A DNA stretch of 64,000 nucleotides from Methylococcaceae bacterium. GTDB taxonomy: Bacteria; Pseudomonadota; Gammaproteobacteria; Methylococcales; Methylomonadaceae. The stretch covers positions 1 to 64,000 of the forward strand of contig SPJS01000064.1 of assembly GCA_006844705.1 (NCBI GenBank), given 5' to 3'. Shown piece after piece: positions 35,813-47,161 of this stretch (position 1 is the stretch's first letter; each line of letters starts with the position of its first letter). Position numbers and translations under genes: made by a program. The notes beneath the pieces were generated by a model. It did no database searches and was not told where the DNA came from. It saw only the letters and a list, made by a program, of their open reading frames with translations.

Positions 35813-38638
35813 CTAAGCAAATTTGCGGATTTCGCCATCGCCAGCCACATTTTCAACACAGCGTCCACACAGTTCAGGGTGGTCGGTATGTTGTCCGACA
35901 TCTTCACGTTGATGCCAGCAACGTACACATTTTTCATGTTCGGAAGCGGTGACTTTGATTTTCAAACCTTCCAGGCTGGTGCTCAATGCACCCTCCGGCG
36001 CTTCAGCTACTGGCTTGATTGAAGCTGCTGAAGTGATAAACGCAAAGTGTAATTCACTTTCCAGTTTGCCCAGTTCGCTTAAGTAATTCTCATTACAATA
36101 CAAGACGACTTCAGCATTCAGTGATGCACCGATAACACCTTCGTTACGCAAACGCTCGGTTTCTTTGCTGACAGCACTACGTGCTTCAGTCACCTTTGCC
36201 CAGGTATCCAGGGTGAATTCGGTGTTCTCATCCAGCGGGTAAAGTCCTTCATACCACGTTTCAAGAAACACTGAAGTGCTGCGTTCACCCGGAATATATT
36301 GCCAGATTTCATCCGCCGTGTAGCTGATGATGGGCGCCAGCCAGCGGCTTAAGGCCTCGACAACATGGTACATTGCCGTTTGTGCCGAGCGACGTGCCAG
36401 GCCATCTGCCTTGGCAGTGTATTGACGGTCTTTGACAATATCCAGATAGAACCCACCCAGCTCAATGGCGCAGAAATGATGCATTTTCTGGTAAATGGTC
36501 TGGAATTGATAGCTGTTGGCTGCTTCAATCACCAGTTGTTGCAAGTGATAGGCGCGATCAACTACCCAGCGGTCCAGTGCCAGCATGTCATCTTTGCCTA
36601 CCAGATGTTGCGCGGGCTCAAATCCATCCAGATTGGATAACAGAAAACGTGCGGTATTACGCAGGCGGCGATACCCGTCTGAGGCGCGTTTCAGGATCTC
36701 GTCAGAGACATTCATTTCACCGCGATAATCGGTGGAAGCTACCCACAGGCGCAATACATCTGCACCTAGGTTTTTCATGACGGTTTGTGGCGCGATCACA
36801 TTTCCGCGCGACTTGGACATTTTTTTACCTTCCGCATCGACAGTAAAGCCGTGCGTCAACACCGCTTTATAGGGAGCATTATCATTCATGGCGCTAGAAG
36901 CCAACAAAGAGGATTGAAACCAGCCACGGTGTTGATCGGAACCTTCCAGATACAAATCAGCAGGAAAACCAAGATAATCGCGCCGATTTAACACGCAGGC
37001 GTGAGTCACGCCAGAGTCAAACCAGACATCCAGGGTGTCCTGAACTTTTTCATAATGTTCGGCATCATCGCCAATCAGCTTAGTGGCTTCCAGTTCAAAC
37101 CAGGCATCGATGCCTTGTTGTTCGACGTGTTGCGCGACCTGCTCGATCAGCTCTTCAGTCCGTGGATGCAATTCGGCGGTTTCTTTATGCACGAAAAATG
37201 CAATAGGTACACCCCAGGTACGCTGGCGGGAAATGCACCAGTCCGGCCGGTTTTCCATCATGCTTTCGATACGCGCCTGGCCCCAGTCGGGAACCCATTC
37301 GATTTTTTTCACTTCACCCAATGCGGTTTCGCGCAGTTTCGCCTGGTTCATCGCGATGAACCATTGTGCCGTCGCGCGGAAGATAATCGGGGTTTTATGG
37401 CGCCAGCAATGTGGATAGCTGTGCAACAAAGCTTCGTGGTGTACCAGCTTGCCACGTTCTTTCAAAACCTCAAGCACATGCTCATTGGCATTGAATACAT
37501 GCTCTCCGGCGAAAAACTCGGTAGTCGGCAGGAACACACCGTTAGCGCCGACCGGGTTGTCCACTGGTAAATCGTATTTCATACCGATCGCATAGTCTTC
37601 CTGGCCATGGCCGGGCGCAGTATGTACCGCACCGGTACCCGCATCAACGGTGACATGATCACCCAGGATCACTGGGATCTGACGGTCATAAAATGGGTGC
37701 TGTAATAACAGTTTTTCCAACGCCGCGCCTTTGCAATAGGCGATGACCTTGTAATCACTGATGTCGTAACGGGACATTGCGTCTTTCAACAGCACTTCTG
37801 CAATCAGCAGGCGTTCGGATTGCCCATCCTTGCTGCATTGGACAACGGCATATTCCAGTTCCGGGTTCAGTGCGACGGCCTGGTTCGCCGGAAGTGTCCA
37901 CGGCGTTGTCGTCCAGATGACGATAGACAAATCGCCTTCGCCGTAATGTTCAGGTACGTGGTGGCAGGCATCCATCAGCGCTTTGTCATCCAGTACTTTG
38001 AAACGTACGTCAATCGCCGGAGAGTGTTTGTTTTCGTATTCGACTTCAGCTTCCGCCAATGCCGAGCCACAATCAGTACACCAATGCACCGGCTTGGCGC
38101 CTTTGCTGAGATGGCCTTTTTTGGCAATTTTACCCAACGCGCGGATGATGTCGGCTTCAAACGCAAAGTCCATGGTCAGATACGGGTTATCCCACTCGCC
38201 CAGAACGCCCAGACGAATAAACTCGTCACGCTGCATATTGACTTGCTTGCCGGCATATTTACGGCATTCCTTGCGGAATTCAGCAGGGGATATCTTGACA
38301 CCTGCTTTGCCGACTTTTTTCTCGACCATCAATTCAATCGGCAGGCCGTGACAATCCCAGCCGGGCACATAAGGCGCATCAAAACCGCTCAGGGTTTTGG
38401 ATTTGACGATCATGTCCTTGAGAATTTTATTTACCGCATGGCCAATATGAATCGCACCATTGGCATAAGGGGGGCCATCATGCAGGATGAATTTCGGTCG
38501 GTCTGCACATTGTTGGCGAATGTGTCCGTAAAGATCGGCTTCATTCCATTGTTTCAGGCGTTCCGGCTCACGTTGAGCCAGGTTGCCTTTCATCGGAAAG
38601 TCCGTTTTAGGCAGGTTTAGCGTCTTTTTGTAGTCCAT
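35813..38638 (-). CDS. ileS: Isoleucyl-tRNA synthetase
   Basis: 941 residues, bacterial type with a C-terminal zinc finger. HIGH motif as [20 protein letters not shown] as [12 protein letters not shown], editing domain around residues 200-390 ([16 protein letters not shown]), and C-terminal [12 protein letters not shown]...CGRC zinc site. The gene order ribF-ileS-lspA is conserved in gammaproteobacteria. It starts 8 bases after the ribF stop. Confidence 0.97.
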   Translation of the reverse strand: MDYKKTLNLPKTDFPMKGNLAQREPERLKQWNEADLYGHIRQQCADRPKFILHDGPPYANGAIHIGHAVNKILKDMIVKSKTLSGFDAPYVPGWDCHGLPIELMVEKKVGKAGVKISPAEFRKECRKYAGKQVNMQRDEFIRLGVLGEWDNPYLTMDFAFEADIIRALGKIAKKGHLSKGAKPVHWCTDCGSALAEAEVEYENKHSPAIDVRFKVLDDKALMDACHHVPEHYGEGDLSIVIWTTTPWTLPANQAVALNPELEYAVVQCSKDGQSERLLIAEVLLKDAMSRYDISDYKVIAYCKGAALEKLLLQHPFYDRQIPVILGDHVTVDAGTGAVHTAPGHGQEDYAIGMKYDLPVDNPVGANGVFLPTTEFFAGEHVFNANEHVLEVLKERGKLVHHEALLHSYPHCWRHKTPIIFRATAQWFIAMNQAKLRETALGEVKKIEWVPDWGQARIESMMENRPDWCISRQRTWGVPIAFFVHKETAELHPRTEELIEQVAQHVEQQGIDAWFELEATKLIGDDAEHYEKVQDTLDVWFDSGVTHACVLNRRDYLGFPADLYLEGSDQHRGWFQSSLLASSAMNDNAPYKAVLTHGFTVDAEGKKMSKSRGNVIAPQTVMKNLGADVLRLWVASTDYRGEMNVSDEILKRASDGYRRLRNTARFLLSNLDGFEPAQHLVGKDDMLALDRWVVDRAYHLQQLVIEAANSYQFQTIYQKMHHFCAIELGGFYLDIVKDRQYTAKADGLARRSAQTAMYHVVEALSRWLAPIISYTADEIWQYIPGERSTSVFLETWYEGLYPLDENTEFTLDTWAKVTEARSAVSKETERLRNEGVIGASLNAEVVLYCNENYLSELGKLESELHFAFITSAASIKPVAEAPEGALSTSLEGLKIKVTASEHEKCVRCWHQREDVGQHTDHPELCGRCVENVAGDGEIRKFA

Positions 38639-38646
38639 CGTTTGTT

Positions 38647-39585
38647 TTATTGTTGTAATTCAGCAAAAATTTTTTTAGCTTCTTGTATGTCTAAATGTAT
38701 CTGACTTTTTAAATTTTCCAGCGATTGAAAGCGCACTTCATTGCGTATTTTCTGTTTAAAATGTACGTCTACGTAATGCCCGTAAATGTCCCGGTTAAAA
38801 TCAAATAAATGTGTTTCCAGGATGACTTTTGCACTGCCATCTACAGTAGGGCGTGTGCCTACATTGGCAACGCCATTGTAGGTATTGTCATCGATGCCGG
38901 TGACAGTGACAGCATAGACGCCAACAATGGGTGTGTTTTTTCTGAACATCTCGATATTGGCCGTCGGGAACCCCAGCAGACGACCGCGTTTATCGCCATG
39001 TGCCACCCGGCCACATACCGAATAATCCCGTCCCAGCATGGATGCGGCTGAGTTCAGGTCACCTGCACCCAAAGCATCACGAATCAGCGTGCTGCTGATA
39101 CGCTGCTCATTCTGGATGATAGAGCGCGTATCTTCCACGCGGAATCCAAATATCTTTCCGGCTTCCTGCAACATGGAAAAGTTTCCCCGTCTTGTCTTGC
39201 CGAAATGAAAGTCATCACCAATGACCAGGTGCTTTACGTTCAGTTTCTTGATCAGGATATGTTCTATAAAACGTTCTGCTTTAAAATCAGCCAGTTGACG
39301 GTTGAATTTTAAAACCACCAATTGATCAACGGGCAGAGCAAGCAACTGAATAACTTTTTCCCGTAACCGGGTTAATCGTGCAGGTGCGTTTTCTGCCAGA
39401 AAATATTCCAGCGGCTGGGGCTCAAATAACAAAACAACGACAGGTAAATCAAGCGTTTTTCCATGTTCCGCCAGGCGTTGAATAACGGTACGGTGCCCCA
39501 GATGCAAACCATCAAAGTTCCCAATCGTCAAAACACAGCCATTTTGTAATGGCTCCAGATGGGTTAGCCCCCTGATTATCCGCAT
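38647..39585 (-). CDS. ribF: Bifunctional riboflavin kinase/FAD synthetase
   Basis: 312 residues. N-terminal FMN adenylyltransferase domain with [17 protein letters not shown] and [15 protein letters not shown], plus [15 protein letters not shown]-terminal riboflavin kinase domain with [20 protein letters not shown] and [14 protein letters not shown]. Makes FMN and FAD. First gene of the ribF-ileS-lspA set; the 85 bases upstream contain no gene. Confidence 0.96.
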   Translation of the reverse strand: MRIIRGLTHLEPLQNGCVLTIGNFDGLHLGHRTVIQRLAEHGKTLDLPVVVLLFEPQPLEYFLAENAPARLTRLREKVIQLLALPVDQLVVLKFNRQLADFKAERFIEHILIKKLNVKHLVIGDDFHFGKTRRGNFSMLQEAGKIFGFRVEDTRSIIQNEQRISSTLIRDALGAGDLNSAASMLGRDYSVCGRVAHGDKRGRLLGFPTANIEMFRKNTPIVGVYAVTVTGIDDNTYNGVANVGTRPTVDGSAKVILETHLFDFNRDIYGHYVDVHFKQKIRNEVRFQSLENLKSQIHLDIQEAKKIFAELQQ

Positions 39586-39670
39586 TAATCAATTAGTTAT
39601 ATAAAACGCCTGATTCTACCATTAACATTTGCTTTACGGGAAGGGAGACAAAAACAAGAAGCAGTAATTG

Positions 39671-42600
39671 TCAGAATTGTTTGAGAGTGGCGAGTTTTTC
39701 AACCAGTTCGGGGAAGTAGTTAATATCACGACGAAGTGCAGCAATATTATAACTATCGAGGTTGTCCTTCAATTCGTTTGCATAGTCACTTAATATGGAG
39801 ATGGGGTGCAGATTGGCCAATTGGGAAATGCGGGTAGAAAACAGTTGAAATTCTGAGATTTGATTATGTTTTTTTAATTGCTGACACTGGCGGAGGAGTT
39901 GTTGCAGATCATTCATAATCAGCTCAAGGTTGAATTGTTCTGACTGACTCAACATAATGTTTGGAATGGTTTCTTGCGACATCAGCTTTTTTTCGTAGGG
40001 AAGAAATCTAGCCATTTCGGAGATGAGTTTCTTTTTTAAGACGGGTTTTTGCAAATAGCCTTGAAAGTCATTGCTTTTGAGTCGATCATGTTCATCTTTC
40101 ATCACCGAGGCTGTGAGTGCGATCACTGGCGTATCTGTTTGAGTTTTGATTATTGATGTCGCTTCGTAGCCGTCCATCTCCGGCATACGCAAATCCATTA
40201 AAATGAGATCAAATGTCTGCTGCTTTACCTGCTCAACGGCCTGTAAGCCATTTTCTGCCTGGGTGATTTGAAGATTTGAATGTTTAAAAATTTCGCTGAT
40301 TAATTTACGATTGTCGGCCACATCATCTACGACCAATATTTTTGCATTATGAAAGGCCACTTCATAGTTGAAATCTTGCGCGCTGGGTAAATGGTTATTT
40401 GCCACAGGAGCAATATCGACCTGAGCCAAATGCAGGCTAAATGTCGAACCTTGATTAAGCTCGCTTGTTAACGAGAGTTCCCCGCCCATCATTTTTGTTA
40501 ACCGACGGCTGATTGTTAACCCCAGCCCCGTACCGCCGTATTTTTTAAAGTCCTGTTCCTGGGGCTGTTCAAATTCCTGAAAAATTCGTTGTTGGTGTTC
40601 AATGGAGACGCCGACCCCGCTGTCTTCAACCTCTATAATTAAATCCAGTTTGCTTCTAATCTGGTCTTCATTGACGGTGCGGGCTATCAAGCGGATGAAG
40701 CCGTTATCCGTAAACTTAACCGCATTGCCGATCAAGTTAAGTAATATCTGACGTAGTCGGGTGGCATCCAGCAGCAGGTTGTCCGGGATGTTTGGATCAA
40801 CATCCATGATGAAATCAAGGTTCTTTTCACGTATTTTTATCATGAAAATCTCCCCCATTTCGGCAAATACATCATGGGGGTTGCAGACGGTTTTCTGGAT
40901 GTCCAGTTTGCCAGCTTCAATCTTGGACAGGTCAAGAATGTCGTTGATGATGGCAAGCAGGTTTTTACCGGCCGATTGAATGGTATTGACATAACTTTTC
41001 AGGCGCGGATCCTGGATCTGCTCACTCAGTAAATCGGTAAAGCCGATAATTGCATTCATAGGTGTTCGAATTTCATGACTCATGTTGGCCAGAAAGGAGG
41101 ACTTCGCACGGTTTGATGCTTCAGCGTTTTCTTTGGCGGTATTCAATGCGTTTTCGATTTCCACCCGGCGTGTCATATCGACGGCAATGGTCAGCAGTGC
41201 ATCTATATTTTGATAATTGATGGGCATGACAGAAATCATCATGGAGCGAATCTCGCCATTTAATTTTTTGAACGGTATGATTTTTTGCTCAATTTTCCCC
41301 TGTTGACGTATTTCTGAAATGAGGTGGTGACGATCTGTTTTATTTTGATAAAAATCTTCCATACGATATTGATTGATATCCGTAACATCAACCTTAAAAT
41401 CCTGCAAGGCTTGCGGATTGGCCGAAAGTATTTCTCCCTGGAGGTTGGTGACTATGATGTGTAATGGAATATTATCGATCAGCATTTGGGTTTGCTCTTC
41501 AACCACCTTTCTGCGGCGTATTTCTCGTGATAATTGCACCGTCCAGAAAATAAAGATGGCGAGTACAAACAAAAATCCGGCCACAATTTGCATAATCAAT
41601 TGATAATCAAATGTAGTGACAAATTTTTGTTTACTCCAGTTATCTTTTATTTTTTGCTTTTCAGTCAGGCTGATCTGATCCAATGCGCGATTAATCAGGT
41701 CGGCAAGTGGGGCATATTTCTGATTAAGACCAAATGCCAATTCGGTAGAAAACTGCGTTTTACCAACAATGCGAATATTGTTGATGCCAAGATCAGCGAT
41801 ATGGTAACTGGCCTGGGCAAGGGTGGCGAGCAAGGCATCAATTTTGCCTGTGGAAACCGCCGTCAAGCCTTCCTGAATATCGTTGACTTCAACAAATTCT
41901 ATTCGTGGGAAACGTGATTTTATTGAGGAGACATAACCGTAATTCTTGATGAGGGCAAGTTTTTGATGATAGATCTGAGTAATTGACTCTACATAATCCT
42001 GGTCTTTGTTCATGACGATGACGATAGGGCTGCGCAGATAGGGACGGGTAAAAGTGCCCTGTAACGGCGTGTCAATCGTTTCTGAAATCATGTCGATTTC
42101 ACCTTTTTGGAATTTTGCGACAGTTTCAGACCAGGTACGGGTATTGATATATTCGATATCCAACCCCAGCTCTTCTTTAATCAGATGTAAATATTCAGCC
42201 ACAATGCCGATATAATTGCCGTTTTTATCGATAGCTTCATATGGTAGCCAATTGGGGTCGCCGGCAAAACGAAGCTTGTTATGCTGGCGCAGCCAGTTTC
42301 TTTCCGATGCGCTTAATTCAAGCTTATTCTGTTTGCTTTCCAGGCCCAGCCATTTTCGTCTGATGCCAAGAAATTCTTCGTTGGATATCGAGTGCAGTGC
42401 TTTATTTATTAATGATTGTAATTGTGGCCAGTCCTTTCGCACAGCAAACCGTAGATCCGCCCGCCCAAAATTGGCCCCCATGGCGATGTGTAGATTGGTT
42501 AAGGCATTTTGTTCAATCAGCCAGTTGGAGGCACCTTGATTGCCGAGATAGGCATCCGCCAGTCCGTAAGATACCGCTTTTAGCGCAGTGGCCGTATCAT

Positions 42601-44647
42601 CAACCACATGCAGATCAAGTTCGGGGAAGTCATTACGCAGTTTTTCGTGCAGGTAATAGCCATTTTCAATAGCAATTTTTTTTCCTTGCAGATCAGTCAT
42701 TGATTGAAGTGGCGGAGCATCTTTACGCGTATAAACGACCGTAGGCGGAGCAATATACGCATCAGTGAACGCCATGCCGGTTAAACGCTCTGGTGTTTTG
42801 ACGATGCTGCCCACGACATCAATTTCCTTGTGGCGTAATTTGGTCAGCGTTTCATTCCAGCTGTACTCTTCAATGATGTTAAATTTGATGCCCAGTTTTT
42901 TTTCCAGCAAGCGAGCGACATCAATAGATAGTCCTTTATGCTGACCTGTGTTATCGGTAAATTCGAAAGGCGGCCAGTTTGATTCACTGCCCAGATTGAT
43001 GACGGGATGGTTGTTCAGCCATTGTTGTTCTGCGGGCGTAAATTTTAGCTGCCTGGTTTGTGTTTTAACGGGGAGGATTTTCCATTTGTTAATTATGCTG
43101 CGTTTTTGTGATTCATTCATTGAGCGCAACGCTTTATTGATAATGCTGTGCAAGTGCTGTTGATGATTATTCACCGCCATATAAAGCTGTTGGGAGTGTC
43201 CAGGATTCAGCGCCGCAAGCGGTTGAATCGGGGCGATATTATGTTTGTTTAACAGATAATTAACAACCGGATAAGATTCAACAATGACATCTGCCTTTTT
43301 TTCTATGAGCTTTTCAATGGCAGTCATTAGATTGTCAACGGTCATAATGCTTAATTGAGGATAATGCTCGCGCAGATAGTCTATATTTGAATACCCTTTG
43401 GGAATGGCGACGGTTTTGCCATTGAGTGAGAAGGTGTTATTTTCGTCAAGATAGTCGTCATGGGTGAAGATGTAATCCATCATGGATTGATAAGGTTCGG
43501 TAAATAGCAGGACGCGTGATCTTTCCTCGGTATAATAAATGGCAGGCAGCAAATCCAGTTGCCCCGTCTTTAGTTGTTGCAATAATGTGTTCCAGTTGGC
43601 AATGAACGGTTGAAATTTCAACCCGGTTAACTTGCTGATTTCATCAAGGAAATGCTTCGAAATGCCTGTGTGACGTCCTTGGTTGTCGACAAAATCGTAA
43701 GGGGCCCAATCTCTTTCTGCGCCATATTTGACGATGGGGTTGCGTTTAATCCACAGACGTTCATCGTTGCTTAATTCCAGCACCATATTTCGTGAACTGC
43801 CTAACCATTTTTCAGCAATGGCCTGTTTTTCCAAAGCGCTGACTTGCTTAAGTCCTGCATCAATAATCTTCGCCAGTTGTGGCCAGTCTTTTCGCGTGGC
43901 GAAGTAAATATGTCGCTCTCCCAGGTGGCGCGTGGATTTGAACGGAATAATCGAATTGATGCCTTGTTCACGCAAGGTATAAATTAATGAGCCATAGGTG
44001 TCGTACAAAAGATCTGCGCGGTTTTCCAGAACGGCATCAAGCGCTGCGCTGAAGCTGTCCACCAATACAATTTTAAGGGCAGGGAAATGTTGTTGAATAA
44101 ACCCGATGTGGGCATAGCCTTTGGGTAGCGCAACACGTTTGTCGTTAAGATCGGCGAGGGTTTCAACACGCAGATCATCGCGTACAAAAAAATAATCCAG
44201 CATCTCAAAATAAGGCATTGAAAAGTTAAGAAACTGGCTACGCTCTTTGGTGAAATACACCGCAGGTAATACATCAATTTTGCGCTGCTTAATGCGGTGT
44301 AGATTTTCTTCCCATCGGGCGATGGAATATTCAAATTGAAGTCCTGTTTTTTTGCTGATCAGGTCAAGATAGTCTCTGGCGATACCCTGGTGGATGCCGT
44401 TTTTGTCGCTGAAGTTGAATGGCATCCAGTCTGGGCTGCCGCCAACCTTAATGACCGGGGACTTGCTAATCCAGGCCTGTTGCTCAGCAGTCAAGGCTTG
44501 GGAGGCTATCGCGGCGCGAGGCGCACTTGTTAAAAAAAGACAGGTGGCAAATAAAAAGAAGTAAAGAAATAGAGACGTTGAGGAGCAGAGGTTGCGGGCA
44601 CGAGCAGTAAAATCGTTACACATGTGTACGCTAAATGTTACAAGCAT
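39671..44647 (-). CDS. BvgS-like hybrid sensor kinase with four periplasmic binding domains
   Basis: 1658 residues. Signal/anchor segment at about 20-45. Four SBP_bac_3-type domains in tandem (about 55-285, 295-530, 540-770, 776-1010), each opening with a W-L/I-x-x-x-P/N-x-I/L pattern and each ending in K-W-x or K-x-N-W. Membrane helix about 1015-1036, PAS about 1050-1160, HisKA with NMSHEIRTPMNAIIGF, HATPase with DSGVGVS and GGTGLGLTISRRL, REC with LILMDLRMPEMDG. The last 100 residues look like a helical phosphotransfer-type module without an evident His. The gene follows the HD-GYP regulator by 14 bases and is probably cotranscribed with it. Ligands unknown; polar amino acids are typical of the fold. 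Confidence 0.93.
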   Translation of the reverse strand: MLVTFSVHMCNDFTARARNLCSSTSLFLYFFLFATCLFLTSAPRAAIASQALTAEQQAWISKSPVIKVGGSPDWMPFNFSDKNGIHQGIARDYLDLISKKTGLQFEYSIARWEENLHRIKQRKIDVLPAVYFTKERSQFLNFSMPYFEMLDYFFVRDDLRVETLADLNDKRVALPKGYAHIGFIQQHFPALKIVLVDSFSAALDAVLENRADLLYDTYGSLIYTLREQGINSIIPFKSTRHLGERHIYFATRKDWPQLAKIIDAGLKQVSALEKQAIAEKWLGSSRNMVLELSNDERLWIKRNPIVKYGAERDWAPYDFVDNQGRHTGISKHFLDEISKLTGLKFQPFIANWNTLLQQLKTGQLDLLPAIYYTEERSRVLLFTEPYQSMMDYIFTHDDYLDENNTFSLNGKTVAIPKGYSNIDYLREHYPQLSIMTVDNLMTAIEKLIEKKADVIVESYPVVNYLLNKHNIAPIQPLAALNPGHSQQLYMAVNNHQQHLHSIINKALRSMNESQKRSIINKWKILPVKTQTRQLKFTPAEQQWLNNHPVINLGSESNWPPFEFTDNTGQHKGLSIDVARLLEKKLGIKFNIIEEYSWNETLTKLRHKEIDVVGSIVKTPERLTGMAFTDAYIAPPTVVYTRKDAPPLQSMTDLQGKKIAIENGYYLHEKLRNDFPELDLHVVDDTATALKAVSYGLADAYLGNQGASNWLIEQNALTNLHIAMGANFGRADLRFAVRKDWPQLQSLINKALHSISNEEFLGIRRKWLGLESKQNKLELSASERNWLRQHNKLRFAGDPNWLPYEAIDKNGNYIGIVAEYLHLIKEELGLDIEYINTRTWSETVAKFQKGEIDMISETIDTPLQGTFTRPYLRSPIVIVMNKDQDYVESITQIYHQKLALIKNYGYVSSIKSRFPRIEFVEVNDIQEGLTAVSTGKIDALLATLAQASYHIADLGINNIRIVGKTQFSTELAFGLNQKYAPLADLINRALDQISLTEKQKIKDNWSKQKFVTTFDYQLIMQIVAGFLFVLAIFIFWTVQLSREIRRRKVVEEQTQMLIDNIPLHIIVTNLQGEILSANPQALQDFKVDVTDINQYRMEDFYQNKTDRHHLISEIRQQGKIEQKIIPFKKLNGEIRSMMISVMPINYQNIDALLTIAVDMTRRVEIENALNTAKENAEASNRAKSSFLANMSHEIRTPMNAIIGFTDLLSEQIQDPRLKSYVNTIQSAGKNLLAIINDILDLSKIEAGKLDIQKTVCNPHDVFAEMGEIFMIKIREKNLDFIMDVDPNIPDNLLLDATRLRQILLNLIGNAVKFTDNGFIRLIARTVNEDQIRSKLDLIIEVEDSGVGVSIEHQQRIFQEFEQPQEQDFKKYGGTGLGLTISRRLTKMMGGELSLTSELNQGSTFSLHLAQVDIAPVANNHLPSAQDFNYEVAFHNAKILVVDDVADNRKLISEIFKHSNLQITQAENGLQAVEQVKQQTFDLILMDLRMPEMDGYEATSIIKTQTDTPVIALTASVMKDEHDRLKSNDFQGYLQKPVLKKKLISEMARFLPYEKKLMSQETIPNIMLSQSEQFNLELIMNDLQQLLRQCQQLKKHNQISEFQLFSTRISQLANLHPISILSDYANELKDNLDSYNIAALRRDINYFPELVEKLATLKQF

Positions 44648-44661
44648 AACGTCACAAGCGC

Positions 44662-45717
44662 TTACTCTGCATCCAGGATGTCGGTAAATTTATCCACATG
44701 GTGAAAGAAGAGATCGACCAGTTCGGGATCAAAATGTTGGCCGCGTTGCTGTTGTATATAGTCCAGTGCTTTATCGACAGGCCAGGCGGGTTTGTAACAG
44801 CGGGTATGGGTTAACGCATCAAAAACATCGGCGAGCGCGACGATGCGTCCGTATAAATGAATTTCATTTCCTTTTATGTTGCGCGGGTACCCTTTGCCAT
44901 CCCATCGTTCATGGTGTTCATGTGCAATAATGGCAGCCGCGTTCATAAACTTACGATTCGAACTGTTGAGTAAGTTAAAGGCCAATATCGTATGCGTTTT
45001 CATGATGTCAAACTCGTCGGTATCCAGTTTGCCCTGTTTGTGCAAAATATGGTGGGGAATTTTTATTTTGCCTATGTCATGCATCGGGGAGGCATGGTAG
45101 AGGACATCCGCATCTTCAGCCGTCATGGATGGGTGCAAGTGAGCGAGTAAAGATGATAATTCGGCAATTCGATGAATATGCTTGCCGGTTTCATCCGAGG
45201 TGGATTCCATTAATTCTGTCAGGATATAGATGATTTCTTTCTGGTTGTTTTCCAGTTCTGTTAACAGACGGTTGTGTTCGTAGCGAATCTTGGTTTCCAG
45301 CGCGAGATTGTGTTCTTGCAGCAACAGGTTGGCTCGATACAGGTTGAGGTGATTGCGTACTCTGGCCAGCAGCTCATCAGCATGAAACGGTTTGGTGATG
45401 TAATCCACCGCACCCAGCGAAAAACCTTTGCTGATCGAGTCGATGTCAACTTTGGCGGTTAAAAATATGATCGGGATTTGACGGGTTAATGGCTGCGATT
45501 TGATTTGATTGCAGACTTCAAAACCATTCACTGAGGGCATCATGATGTCGAGCAGAATCAAGTCGTAACGGGTAGGATTCCCCTGGAGCAATTCCAGGGC
45601 TTCATCACCTTTGGTGGCAAAGGAAAAATCATAATTATCCTCGCGCAAAATATTCATGGCGACCTGGATGTTATCAACAATGTCATCAACGATCAGGATG
45701 TGCGGTTTGTTGTTCAT
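44662..45717 (-). CDS. Response regulator with HD-GYP phosphodiesterase domain
   Basis: 351 residues. REC domain with phospho-acceptor Asp57 in LILLDIMMPSVNG, a linker helix, then HD-GYP: SPMHDIGKIKIPHHILHKQGKL, HHERWDGKGYPRNIKG and RIVALADVFDALTH. The HDIGK and HERWDGKGYP cores needed for c-di-GMP hydrolysis are intact. RpfG-like architecture. Lies directly before the four-domain sensor kinase, its likely partner. Expected effect of activation is lower c-di-GMP and changed motility or biofilm (family knowledge). Confidence 0.93.
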   Translation of the reverse strand: MNNKPHILIVDDIVDNIQVAMNILREDNYDFSFATKGDEALELLQGNPTRYDLILLDIMMPSVNGFEVCNQIKSQPLTRQIPIIFLTAKVDIDSISKGFSLGAVDYITKPFHADELLARVRNHLNLYRANLLLQEHNLALETKIRYEHNRLLTELENNQKEIIYILTELMESTSDETGKHIHRIAELSSLLAHLHPSMTAEDADVLYHASPMHDIGKIKIPHHILHKQGKLDTDEFDIMKTHTILAFNLLNSSNRKFMNAAAIIAHEHHERWDGKGYPRNIKGNEIHLYGRIVALADVFDALTHTRCYKPAWPVDKALDYIQQQRGQHFDPELVDLFFHHVDKFTDILDAE

Positions 45718-45801
45718 AAGAGGATAATCAGAGAGTTGAGGGTTAGTTAAAATCGTCCATTTTTTTCCGCCTGTCTGTGAATGATGTGCTGTCGAAATGA
45801 T

Positions 45802-46623
45802 TTATTTGGTTGGCTTGGGTTTGATGAATTTCAAGGTCATGCGGTCACTTTCGCCGATGGCAATATATTTTTGCTGCTGATCTTTAAGACGCAGGCTGGG
45901 GGGTAAGGTCCAAACGCCTTTGGGATGGTTGCCTGTGTCTTTGGGGTTGGCGTTGATTTCTGATGTGTCCAGTAGCTTAAAACCGGCATTTTCCGCCAGT
46001 TTGATGACATAGTTTTCGTGTACATAGCCGGATTTTGCCAGTGGATCAAATACGGCATTTTGGGGCATGCGGTGTTCCACCACGCCCAGCAATCCGCCTA
46101 CACGCAGGGCGTTGTACATGGCGGCAAAGACAGCTTCTGCCTGGCCGGCTTTCATCCAGTTATGCACGTTACGGAAGGTTAACACGCGGTCGGCTGATCC
46201 TGGGGGGGCAATCTCCAGTTTGGCAGGGGGCTGCAGTTCGGTGAGTTTTACGCTTTTGTAGATTGCTGGATTGGATGCCAGTTTGTTCTTGAAGTTGGCC
46301 AGGCTTTTCTGGAAATAGGGCACCTCGCTATCTGCCGCAAAATGGGCGGCGTACAGTGTGCCGTAATCTTTTAACAGGGGGGCCAAAATATCTGTGTACC
46401 AGCCTCCTCCAGGCCAGATTTCCACAATGGTCATGTATTCATCAATAGCAAAAAACTTGAGCGTTTCCTGCGGGTGGCGATAGATGTCACGCTGCTTGTT
46501 CACCTGACTGCGATGCTCACCATTAATGGCAGCCTCAATCAAACTGTCTGTGATTGGCGGGTCAGCATAGACGGCAGGGGGCAGCAGCAGAGAAATACAG
46601 TACAACAGAGTCGCTTTATTCAT
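45802..46623 (-). CDS. Exported class I SAM-dependent methyltransferase-like protein
   Basis: 273 residues from the ATG at 46623 (a TTG two codons earlier is ignored). The N-terminal MNKATLLYCISLLLPPAVYA looks like a cleavable signal peptide with an Ala-x-Ala end. The body is a Rossmann methyltransferase: MTIVEIWPGGGWYTDILAPLL (motif I with extra Gly), YAAHFA, SADRVLTFRNVHNWMKAG and GGLLGVVEHRMP. SAM is not known to be abundant in the periplasm, so export is odd; proteins of this type occur in several gammaproteobacteria. Overlaps the dsbB end by 8 bases. Confidence 0.8.
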   Translation of the reverse strand: MNKATLLYCISLLLPPAVYADPPITDSLIEAAINGEHRSQVNKQRDIYRHPQETLKFFAIDEYMTIVEIWPGGGWYTDILAPLLKDYGTLYAAHFAADSEVPYFQKSLANFKNKLASNPAIYKSVKLTELQPPAKLEIAPPGSADRVLTFRNVHNWMKAGQAEAVFAAMYNALRVGGLLGVVEHRMPQNAVFDPLAKSGYVHENYVIKLAENAGFKLLDTSEINANPKDTGNHPKGVWTLPPSLRLKDQQQKYIAIGESDRMTLKFIKPKPTK

Positions 46624-47161
46624 TTTCAAGAGTTCGGGGGCTTAAGTCGTTGTGATTCCAGAATTGTAATAAACTTATCGTGGCGAGTCCAAGAAAAGCG
46701 ACCAGTGTCCAGCCGGGTATGCTCAAGCCAAGAAACGTCCATAATACATCGGCGCATTCGCCTGTGCCATTAAACATTAATTTCAGGGTTTCAGTCAGCG
46801 GGAAATGCTCAAACACATAAGACAACCCCGGGCTGCATTCCGGTACGTCTTCGGGCGGCAGGTTTTGTAACCAGACATGGCGGGTGGAGACACACGCGCC
46901 TAGAAACGCAACCATCGCGCCTGCGATGGCATAAATGTGGCGCCCTTTATCCTGTGGATTATGAATGGCGGCGGCCAGCATCACGATGCCGGTGGCCAGG
47001 ATAAAAATGCGCTGCGAGATACACAGCGGGCAGGGCTCCAGTTCTTCAACAAATTGAAAGTACGCACCGATGGCGAGCATGGCAAAGCAGCTGAGGAATC
47101 CCAGAAAAAACCAGGTGCGGGGGTTAAATCTAATTTTCAACAAGATTTTTTGCAACGTCAT
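46616..47161 (-). CDS. dsbB: Disulfide bond formation protein DsbB
   Basis: 181 residues, four membrane helices. First redox pair in EPCPLCISQR; second pair region includes VPECSPGLSYV and GTGECADVLW, with the trailing LSIPGWTLVAFL typical of DsbB. Reoxidises DsbA using quinone. Its first 32 bases overlap the end of the RCK gene; no other start exists before helix 1, so the overlap is likely real. No dsbA in the window. Confidence 0.94.
   Translation of the reverse strand: MTLQKILLKIRFNPRTWFFLGFLSCFAMLAIGAYFQFVEELEPCPLCISQRIFILATGIVMLAAAIHNPQDKGRHIYAIAGAMVAFLGACVSTRHVWLQNLPPEDVPECSPGLSYVFEHFPLTETLKLMFNGTGECADVLWTFLGLSIPGWTLVAFLGLATISLLQFWNHNDLSPRTLENE

Noticed and set aside
36365..38620. Several open frames antisense to ileS
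   Set aside because: They mirror the ileS coding frame and have no ribosome sites or known domains.
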